Below the pieces are notes generated by a model. The model saw only the letters and a program-made list of their open reading frames with translations, searched no databases and was not told where the DNA came from. 36,315 nucleotides of DNA. It comes from Actinomycetes bacterium. GTDB lineage: Bacteria; Actinomycetota; Acidimicrobiia; Acidimicrobiales; JAMCPL01. A program made the position numbers and the translations under genes. Shown piece by piece: positions 25,214 to 32,700 of this stretch; the stretch's first letter is position 1, and every line of letters begins with the position of its first letter. Where the stretch lies: the NCBI GenBank assembly GCA_021846515.1, contig JAJZWU010000021.1:1-36315 (forward strand). The letters are read 5' to 3'.

Positions 25214-26965
25214 ATGTCGCTACAAGATACCAGCGGAACATCGATACCTGTGGGCGATTCTGCTCAAAGCTATCTACAACTTGCCACCAGTGCATGTAAT
25301 GGAGATGACAATGCATTTGGGACGCTCTACGAACGGCTATTTCCTCAGGTATTCGATTTTCTGGCTCGACTCGTCGGCAATCGTGAACTTGGCGAGGAGC
25401 TCACTCAGGAAAGTTTCGTTACGGCATTCGAGCAGCGCCATCGCTTGCGCAATCCCGCTGCTATGCGTTCATGGCTCTTCTCGATTGCATATCATCGTGC
25501 GATGGACTACTTGCGCCGCTCCGGTAGGGAACGCCACGGATTAGCTGAACAGGCATATGGAGTGACCCCTGAAGTGGCTGAAAGGAATATGGTGACGATG
25601 GAAACAGCGGAGTTGGTCTGGTCTGCAGCCCAGAGCCTTGAAGCCGGCCAGTACGCTATCTTGGATCTGAACCTGCGGCAAGGGCTCAGTGGGGTCGATC
25701 TTGCGCGTGCTCTCGGTATATCTCCAGCCAGTGCCAGTGTACGCCTACATCGCGCAAAGGCTGCACTCGGGCGGGCAGTACAGGCGTTACTAGTTGCCCG
25801 CAATCCATACCATTGCGACAAGCTGGCGGCCCTGATTCCCCGATTGGCTACATCTACGCCATCTTCATGGCCGCAACCACCCTATCCACAGATACCTCAA
25901 CGCCACCCCGAGAAGCTGGCAGCACATCACGGCGAACAGGCGCCTCCTATAAGCGTGACAGCACAAGACAATCCCGGTAAACCCCCGGAAATACAGGCGT
26001 ACTGGCCACAGTCTGTAAAATCACCGATAGTGCTGTCAGGAACCGAACGAGGTCGCGTGATGAATCATCTCACCAATTGTGATAGTTGCGGTAGGCTGGC
26101 CAAAAGCCTCACGGTGCCATCTGCTCTACTGGGATCCTTCATCATGCTCACCCCCAATACACGTTTCGATCATTTTGATCTCACTTCGGCGCGCACTCCG
26201 GAGCATCATGGTATAGCTTCACGTACATCTGCTGGACATATAAAGTCGGATAAAGATGTTTATATTCGTGGCGGGGGGAGGTTGTGGAGCAGGGCACTTG
26301 GCATCAAAGAGCTCACCATAGGTTCTGCGTTGGCGATCATCGCAATAAGTGCCGGTGCCGCGTATATTCTGGGCAACAGCCCGCATACGATACATACAGC
26401 AGCTTCCAGAAGCGCCAGTCCGGTAGGTAGTACCAATCGCCCCAGTTACGGGCGGCACTCCGCAACAAGTACACCTGCAAGCACCCCAACCACGACATCT
26501 GCAAGCACCCCTGGCACAACACCTATCACCACCGCCGTATCTGGCGGCACCACTCCCTCTGCGCAGACACCTGATCTATATATATCAACCGGTGCAATTC
26601 TGGGTAGCCTGTATTCCTGGCCCAGCTTTCCTTCTACTATCCAACTCTACAATACCGGATATCTGGAAGATCTATCCTGGGTGTCGGCTAATCCCCAATC
26701 CGCTTCTGCTCATGGCATATACTATTCGTGCAACTACTCCCTACCGGGACCGTGCTCCGCCAAGATGGTATCGAGCCATGTTGAACTCGTTGCATCAGAT
26801 CCGCAGTACTGTACCGTAAAAACCTGGAATCAAACTACCGGCCAGTCCAGTTACGTACACGCTTACATATTCAGCAAACTTCAGACACTTAATACCCCTG
26901 GGAGTGCACAGCAGCCTCCATTTCAACTGGAAGGCACCTACCAGGCCTGTACGTCGTCACCCTGA
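25214..26965 (+). CDS. Membrane-tethered ECF sigma factor fused to ZAS-like anti-sigma motif and outer sensor domain
   Basis: A 583-residue fusion. Residues 20-105 are sigma region 2 ('AFGTLYERLFPQVFDFLARLVG', 'LTQESFVTAF', 'RSWLFSIAYHRAMDYLRR') and 130-190 region 4 ('LDLNLRQGLSGVDLARALGISPASASVRLHRAKAALGRAV'). A Pro-rich linker then holds C201 and, at 285-292, H-x3-C-x2-C, the zinc motif of ZAS anti-sigma factors. A single TM helix (about 366-387), a Ser/Thr-rich spacer and a roughly 115-residue outer domain with four Cys follow. Sigma, anti-sigma and receptor are thus one chain, like some ECF groups described in Actinobacteria. It must be released, by proteolysis or conformational change, to act on the chromosome, or act while tethered. 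AAGG is just before the ATG. The 7-nt gap to the secreted-protein gene implies cotranscription. Confidence 0.85.
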   Translation: MSLQDTSGTSIPVGDSAQSYLQLATSACNGDDNAFGTLYERLFPQVFDFLARLVGNRELGEELTQESFVTAFEQRHRLRNPAAMRSWLFSIAYHRAMDYLRRSGRERHGLAEQAYGVTPEVAERNMVTMETAELVWSAAQSLEAGQYAILDLNLRQGLSGVDLARALGISPASASVRLHRAKAALGRAVQALLVARNPYHCDKLAALIPRLATSTPSSWPQPPYPQIPQRHPEKLAAHHGEQAPPISVTAQDNPGKPPEIQAYWPQSVKSPIVLSGTERGRVMNHLTNCDSCGRLAKSLTVPSALLGSFIMLTPNTRFDHFDLTSARTPEHHGIASRTSAGHIKSDKDVYIRGGGRLWSRALGIKELTIGSALAIIAISAGAAYILGNSPHTIHTAASRSASPVGSTNRPSYGRHSATSTPASTPTTTSASTPGTTPITTAVSGGTTPSAQTPDLYISTGAILGSLYSWPSFPSTIQLYNTGYLEDLSWVSANPQSASAHGIYYSCNYSLPGPCSAKMVSSHVELVASDPQYCTVKTWNQTTGQSSYVHAYIFSKLQTLNTPGSAQQPPFQLEGTYQACTSSP

Positions 26966-27016
26966 TCAGATGTCAACAGATACCAGACAGCCTTACACCA
27001 ATATGTTAAAATATCG

Positions 27017-27043
27017 TAGGCTATCACATTATATGATAGCCTA
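27017..27043. promoter_or_regulatory. Perfect 10-bp inverted repeat before the lipoprotein gene (operator or terminator)
   Basis: TAGGCTATCA (27017-27026) and TGATAGCCTA (27034-27043) with 7 nt between. It lies 50 nt after the sigma-fusion stop and 40 nt before the lipoprotein ATG. There is no following T-run, so an intrinsic terminator is unlikely; a TATGAT -10-like box (27032-27037) overlaps the loop and right arm, which favours an operator. Confidence 0.6.
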
Positions 27044-27084
27044 TCTAGTGGAGAGACAGTCTACATAGTCACAGGAGGTACAGA

Positions 27085-28011
27085 ATGAAAGACTACAAGC
27101 TACCGCAAATCAATACAATCCTTATCCATACTGATGAACCAACGGGCTCAAAATCCGTATCAACCGGTAAAAACAGGGCGCCAGCAGACCACAATGAATC
27201 CGTGCTCCACACCCGCTGGAAATCACGGTCGCTGTATGCCATAGCCTCTATCGTGATAGCCGTGGCGCTCTCCGCGTGCAGTTCATCCACAGGTACTCAT
27301 CCTTCCCAACAGGGAACAAGAACCGCTACAGGTACTACCCCTCCCTCAACAGGATCTTCTTCGACTGGGAGTTCCGCCGGTAGCTCCGCCTCCGGATCAG
27401 GCCAGGCTCCTATATCAAATGGAAGCCAGATATACGGATATACCAGTGCAAATACCCGCCTGGACTTTAAGGTAATAAGGATAGCTCGCGGCACGCTTTC
27501 TCAGGTCGGGCAAGAAACAGCCAAGTGGCAAAGCTTACTGGGTAACGTAGAGCCTATAAAAAATCTAATTCCTTCCGGCTATGTATACCTGGTGATCGAT
27601 TTTGTCCAGACCAGTTTCTCCGGTCAGTCTGCCCTTCTGCCCAATCCGAACGTAAGCACATTCCCGGTTGTACTGCTGGCCTCTCCATCATTGATGCATG
27701 TAGGCAGCACCGGGCAAACAAGCTTGGGGTGCGCCGCCTCCGGTCCGCTGGGAATAGGCGTCGGTGCTTTTTCCGAAAACATGACTGGCCGTACCTGTGT
27801 CGAGGAAAACTTCTTCACCACCAGTAACAACAACACCGCACCCGGTATATCCGGCGGTATAAGCGAACATATCGTAGTAGCATGGGCAGTTCCCTCAACT
27901 CTTCCAAACAGCGCACTGCACCTTGGATGGGATACGAGCACTAATCCCAATCAGATAAATGCTCGCTGGTCACAGTCCGTTCCACTTATAGGACGCTCTC
28001 TGACTCTCTAA
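27085..28011 (+). CDS. Putative lipoprotein with Ser/Thr-rich linker
   Basis: A 308-residue exported protein. A roughly 50-residue hydrophilic n-region precedes 'LYAIASIVIAVALSAC', a good lipobox with Cys65 as the lipidation site, then a Ser/Thr/Gly-rich linker (66-110) and a 190-residue domain ('YGYTSANTRLDFKVIRIARG', 'YVYLVIDFVQTSF', 'HIVVAWAVP') resembling the Ig-like DUF4352-type domains of lipoproteins, by pattern only. An ideal AGGAGGT SD is 6 nt before the ATG. It has its own control region with a palindrome and lies downstream of the sigma-factor fusion, so it may be a target or partner of it. Confidence 0.8.
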   Translation: MKDYKLPQINTILIHTDEPTGSKSVSTGKNRAPADHNESVLHTRWKSRSLYAIASIVIAVALSACSSSTGTHPSQQGTRTATGTTPPSTGSSSTGSSAGSSASGSGQAPISNGSQIYGYTSANTRLDFKVIRIARGTLSQVGQETAKWQSLLGNVEPIKNLIPSGYVYLVIDFVQTSFSGQSALLPNPNVSTFPVVLLASPSLMHVGSTGQTSLGCAASGPLGIGVGAFSENMTGRTCVEENFFTTSNNNTAPGISGGISEHIVVAWAVPSTLPNSALHLGWDTSTNPNQINARWSQSVPLIGRSLTL

Positions 28012-28089
28012 AAACCTTTACCAAGCAAGCTTATATTACGGGTTACCGGTGACCATGACTACCGGTGATACCTGCAACCATAACGATGC
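28012..28089. terminator. Convergent gap with a TACCGGTGA repeat, possible bidirectional terminator
   Basis: Between the convergent lipoprotein and DoxX-like genes. GGTTACCGGTGACC (about 28040-28053) is nearly palindromic, and TACCGGTGA occurs twice 16 bp apart. No T-run follows, so a terminator is only suggested by position. Confidence 0.3.
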
Positions 28090-28584
28090 TCACCACCTCA
28101 TAACAAGTCTGTTGTGCTCAGCACCTGTCACAGCCAGAGCGAGACCCAACACTCCGACATCGCGAAGCACAAGGTCAGAGAAGCCCCCTGTGGCGGCTAG
28201 AGATATAACTATCTCGAATAGGAGCACAGCAGCAACCAATGCCGACAGGCGGGGAGCGATACCGGCCACAAGGGCAACCCCAAGCAGGAAAAGCAACCAG
28301 CCATGTGCAAGAACCAGCAGTTGAGATATGGAAGAGTTGGGATGGAGAACCGGCACGTATCCGGTCCAAGCCAATGGCGCAGTGAGCTCATGGTATCCGA
28401 ACCATAGTAGAACAGCTCCAAGGAGTATGCGGGCGACAGCCATTAGCCACTCTTTCGAGATGGTCCCATTCCACCTACCTATGGCAGACAAATAAGCGGG
28501 GCGGGTGGAAGATACGGGGCGGCTGGATGATACAGAACGCCGGGAAGATGTTCCAACTGTATTCCGTGTCTTGCTGCTGCTCAT
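28090..28584 (-). CDS. DoxX-like integral membrane protein
   Basis: A 164-residue protein with a low-complexity Ser/Arg-rich cytoplasmic N-terminus (SSSRPVSSTRP) and four predicted helices: 'VARILLGAVLLWFGYHELT', 'LLVLAHGWLLFLLGVALVAGI', 'LSALVAAVLLFEIVISLA' and 'RDVGVLGLALAVTG'. The 'ARILLGAVLLWFGYHEL' start and 'RDVGVLGLAL' end are typical of the DoxX/DoxD superfamily, whose members take part in quinone-linked or redox membrane functions. Role here unknown. Its ATG overlaps the upstream stop as ATGA, so it is translationally coupled to the 28581-29330 gene. Confidence 0.75.
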   Translation of the reverse strand: MSSSKTRNTVGTSSRRSVSSSRPVSSTRPAYLSAIGRWNGTISKEWLMAVARILLGAVLLWFGYHELTAPLAWTGYVPVLHPNSSISQLLVLAHGWLLFLLGVALVAGIAPRLSALVAAVLLFEIVISLAATGGFSDLVLRDVGVLGLALAVTGAEHNRLVMRW

Positions 28585-29330
28585 TCTACTATCCTGCCAG
28601 CCGAGTTGGTTACTATGATACCGTCGTCACCAAAGTTGTAATCAGCCGTAGTGCCTGAATCGTCTCCAAATGAAGCCTCGATAAAATAGACCTTGTCCCC
28701 CGCAGGATAGGTAGATACCTGAGGTTGCGATGACGATCCTGCAGCGGAGACGCTCACCACCTCGTTGGAACCTTTGGGGTTAACCGAGACGTTGAAACCC
28801 GCCATTGCACTCGAAGCAAGGCTACTTGCCGGAGGCGGGTATACACGGTATGCCGCACTTGCATACTGGGTGGACGATAAAGATGGGCCAAGCTTCTGGG
28901 ATGGAGTGCCGGCCGGCGTAGTGGTAGTGGATGTACCAGATCCACCGCTATTCCCTGATGAACGCTTGGTGCTGCCTGCGGGAGCCTGTGTCGCCTGGCC
29001 TGCAGAGGAAGAATTGCCGGCAGGACCGGCCGAAGAAGAGTGAGGCCCTGCCTGCCCGAGTATACCGACAGCAGTACCTGCAATAGAACCACGTCCATAT
29101 CCGTGTGCTCCAAGAATAATCCCCCCGCAAGCTGTAAGTATAAGAAGGGCAAGGCTGGCCGGACCAATATGGTTATGATTGCTGCGATATCGAGAAGGCG
29201 ATGACCCCGGCCTGTGGGATTGTGGCACGTCCGATTGACCTTCTTTTGAACGAGGCTTTCCGCCTCGATGTCCTCCGCTCGGCGGGATGGATGTCGAAGT
29301 AGCTCTCGACTGTTGTTTTGATGTCTGCAT
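28581..29330 (-). CDS. Single-pass membrane protein with S/T/G-rich linker and outer domain
   Basis: A 249-residue protein of unknown function. A hydrophilic, basic N-terminus (1-54) precedes a helix 'ASLALLILTACGGIILGAHG' (about 58-77), followed by a long Ser/Gly/Thr/Ala-rich linker (80-145) and a roughly 95-residue outer domain ('YRVYPPPASSLASSAMAGFNVSVNP' ... 'YFIEASFGDDSGTTADYNFGDDGIIV'). LTAC at 65-68 resembles a lipobox but the hydrophobic stretch continues after the Cys, so a TM anchor is more likely. Coupled by ATGA to the DoxX-like gene. Divergent from the 1521-residue surface protein. Confidence 0.75.
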   Translation of the reverse strand: MQTSKQQSRATSTSIPPSGGHRGGKPRSKEGQSDVPQSHRPGSSPSRYRSNHNHIGPASLALLILTACGGIILGAHGYGRGSIAGTAVGILGQAGPHSSSAGPAGNSSSAGQATQAPAGSTKRSSGNSGGSGTSTTTTPAGTPSQKLGPSLSSTQYASAAYRVYPPPASSLASSAMAGFNVSVNPKGSNEVVSVSAAGSSSQPQVSTYPAGDKVYFIEASFGDDSGTTADYNFGDDGIIVTNSAGRIVE

Positions 29331-29370
29331 AGTTACTACCTACCGGATCAATCGTTATTGTTTGCTGCCC

Positions 29371-29401
29371 GTTAACACAAAGATGACGTTATGTTAACAC
29401 A
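29371..29401. promoter_or_regulatory. Direct repeat GTTAACACA, 22 bp apart (candidate regulator sites)
   Basis: GTTAACACA at 29371-29379 and 29393-29401. The 22-bp spacing equals two helical turns, and the pair lies 40-70 nt upstream of the 29330 start, where an activator or repressor would bind. Regulator unknown. Confidence 0.4.
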
Positions 29402-29464
29402 CAATCCGGTGCATGTATGTCGCGCCCATCTGGCGGGGTCGGGTGCTGCCTGCATGACTGGCTG

Positions 29465-29565
29465 GTTGCCTACCGCCCTTGTTGCTTGCCTACCTGCCTA
29501 CCGCCCTTGCCTACCTGCCTACCGCCCTTGCCTACCTGCCTACCTACCTGCCTGCCTGCCTGCCG
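29465..29565. repeat. CCTG/CCTA/CCGC low-complexity tandem array
   Basis: About 100 nt of tetranucleotide-like repeats with a superimposed 21-nt unit 'ttgcctacctgcctaccgccc' (two to three copies), ending in a pure CCTG run. It lies in the 430-nt divergent gap 29331-29760. The plus-strand ORF through it is a by-product. Copy number is likely to vary between strains. Confidence 0.9.
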
Positions 29566-29679
29566 AATCCAATGCACGCGCACAAATCACAAACTACAGG
29601 AAGACATAAATTGGAATATATATCATGGCAAATTGTATTGGTGTAGTGTAAACTAATTTTGTCCAAGAAGCCTAATACG

Positions 29680-29721
29680 TATGGTGAGTTCAAAATTGAG
29701 TCCAAAATATGGTGAGTTCAA
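29680..29721 (+). promoter_or_regulatory. Repeated TGAGTTCAA elements before the 1521-residue protein gene
   Basis: TATGGTGAGTTCAA occurs at 29680-29693 and 29708-29721 (period 28), with a related TGAGTCCAA between them (about 29697). They lie 40-80 nt before the ATG at 29761 and could bind a regulator. No standard -10/-35 pair and no SD are visible, so how the gene starts is unclear. Confidence 0.5.
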
Positions 29722-29760
29722 GCAAGAGATCAACATGGCCAGCCAATACAGAATCAGACA

Positions 29761-32700
29761 ATGCCTGACCCAGCTTCATCGGCTGCCACGCTAAGGCATA
29801 GCCTATTCTGGCGCTGGAATATAGCGGTGGTCCTGCTTGCCACTTGCATAGTCGCTGCCGCGGTAGGAGTCGGAACAGCTGAGCTGACTTCGTATGCCCA
29901 GGCATCCCCCGGCCACACCCATATCCGTACAACTCCGTGGGGCAGTATCCTCACATCCCGTCTGCCCCTGCGCACCCGCCTAAAAGGTGACCCCCTCCTC
30001 GCAATATCACCAAACTTCTCCTCAGATGGCACTGCAGTTGCCGGCACTCCACAGGGAGTATACGCAACGTCGGACGGAGGAACCACTTGGACATGTGTGG
30101 GCTTTTGTGGAGTATCTGTCGTTGATATAGCAATGAGCCAGAACTTTGACAACAACTCTCAGGGGGCGGTGCTCGTGGCCCTGCCATGTCCGGCCAAACC
30201 TGCCATTGGATGCCAGAACATCCCATCTGCACTCGGATATGCTCAGGTGTGGCTGCTCACCAGTGTAAACGGAAGCAGTGCATCGTGGCTACCCACAAGG
30301 ATCTACCAGGGAAGTATTGACGCCCTTGCTGTAAATGACCAGGGAATGGCATTTGCCGACTTTACGGGTAGTTTCTGGGAAGAATGGGTGAAGGGATGTG
30401 GGATCGACAGCTGCAAACCTCATCTGGAGATGGAAGGTGGCGGGCTATACAACTCTCAGGATGCCTCGGGTAGCTGGAATATCGTCACCCCCACTCCCTA
30501 TGGTGCAGGTTGCGGACTCGCCTTCAACCTGGATGGATCTGGAGGCTGGATGATCGACGACACCGGGCAGTTCTTTAATACTGCCGACTACGGAGCACAT
30601 TGGAATGCCGTGCCATGGCCACATACATTGGCATCATCACTGGTTTTACCTGGGGCAGACTCTGGTAAGCAGGGCTACTTCGGGTACATGCTCGATATAT
30701 TCAGCCAAAACTCGCGAGGTTGCAACGGTCCGGGTGGTGGTGAGGCAAACCAGGGGATCGGCCTGGGGGCCCAACCTCTATCGCTCTGGGATCAGCACGT
30801 GACTTCCCTGGCGGCAGATCCGGACTTCACGATACCAGGGCACCACCGAGACGTAGCTTTCGCTTCGACGGGCAGAGGAGTTTACATAGGAGGTGCTGAT
30901 AGTGCGGGGGATTTCTTTGACCTCCTGCCAGGATCTCCACAGGGTGCTTCTGCTCTTGCGGCTGGCCGCGATGCTGCCGGCCAGGCGGTCATAATGGCCA
31001 TGGTCGGATCAAGTATCGAACGTTTGAATCTGAACTGGCCCCCGCTACTCCCCTCCCTGGACTTCCAGGTCGGATCAACCTCCTCTACTACGCCGCAGGT
31101 ATACCAGGGAAGCACCTACACATGGCAGGACACTCTCACGAGTGTCAATGGCTTTTCGGGTAGGGTAGATTTCGGGTTCCTGTATAATGCCCCTCTGAAC
31201 GTCGCAAATCCCACCACGGTAGATTTGCCCGCGAACGGCAGTATACACCCAGGCTTTACCGTCCACGCATACAGTGGGGGAACGCCCGGCACCTATACCA
31301 TCATCCCGATAGCCGAAGCGGCCGATGGATCCGCCTACAGGGGTTACTTTGGCTTGCAGATCCAGGTAGTTTCACCGCCGGTATATCTTGAGAAGCCTTC
31401 AATCTCCCCCAGTAGCTCCACTATAGCCAGAGCAGGTGGTAAGGCGACATTCTCCGTCACCATCTCGCGTGGCGCCCAATGGACACCAGCCTATTCTCAG
31501 GTGAAGTTGGCTCTGGCAAACCCGAACCTACCGGAAGGCGTAACAGCTACATTCTCACCACCTGTGCTGGACTTGTCTGGTACTGACTCTGCATCCTCCA
31601 CGCTCACCATAACCACTACCCAGCTCTCCCCCTCGGGCACACTCCGGATGGATGTCCTTGCAATTTCAGCATCCAAGACCTATCACATGCAGGTAACGGT
31701 GACTATAGGACCCCCCATCCCGGCCTCCTTCACAATTACTCCATCTGCTCCTCCCTCCATGTACGAGTACACAGTCCAGCACTTGACGATCTCGGCTCTG
31801 GGAACAAACGGTAAGGTACTCACCAACTACAGCGGTCCGCTCGCACAGTTGAGTGGCCATCCGGTCAGCATGGGGCTCGGATACAGTTGCCCTCAAGATG
31901 GATGCTGGATAGACTTCAGCCACGGAACAGCAACCATAGCATATTCGTTTGATTCCTACTCCCCCTCCGAGCGCCTCACCGTAACGGATAAATCGGGGGC
32001 GCCCAGCGCCACAACGGCGCCCTTCTCCGTGGAGGCGCCACCCTTAGCCTTCAAGTTCTCTACCCTCTCGAACCAGGTTATCGACCAGCCTTTTACTGTC
32101 CATATAGAGGCCGTTGACTCGAAGGGAAGAGTCGTCACGCTGTATAATTCCAGCCAGGTCTGGCTAGCAGACCAGAGTGGCTTTGTCTATGAAAGAATCG
32201 GCCCGTTTTCGGGAGGAAGCTGGACTGGAAAACTAACAGTGCCCGTCCTGATGACAAATGACTTCCTGCAAGCCGGTGATCCCGTAGGGGTAGCTCCTCT
32301 CGACATCCCCGTCTACGGTAAGAGCAACCTTTTCGACGTAAAACTCCCATCAGGAAAGGGTCTCGGTGGTGGGGGAAGTTGGCCACAGGTAGATTTCAAT
32401 GCCGGTCGAACCGATTACAACCCAAGCGCCCTCGTAACCGCATCGGGGCTCGCCAACGCTAAAGTATTGTACGAGCTACCCACCAATCTACCGGCATTCT
32501 GCGGGAATGGATTCCTCGGAACTCCGCACTGCGAATCGCTCAGCACCTCACCGGGTGGTGCTGATGGGCGGGCGCCTGAAGTTGGAGGAGGAATTATCAT
32601 CCCAGGCCAATTTACTGCCTTTGATGCGCTAACGGGGCAATTCCTGTGGGTGGATACCGGCGAGTTGGGCGGCAGTGAACCGGTGATAGACGGCAACGCT

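Noticed and set aside
29391-29656. Two plus-strand ORFs rich in CLPAYRP / PTCLPP
   Set aside because: They are translations of the CCTG/CCTA low-complexity array; no SD or family.
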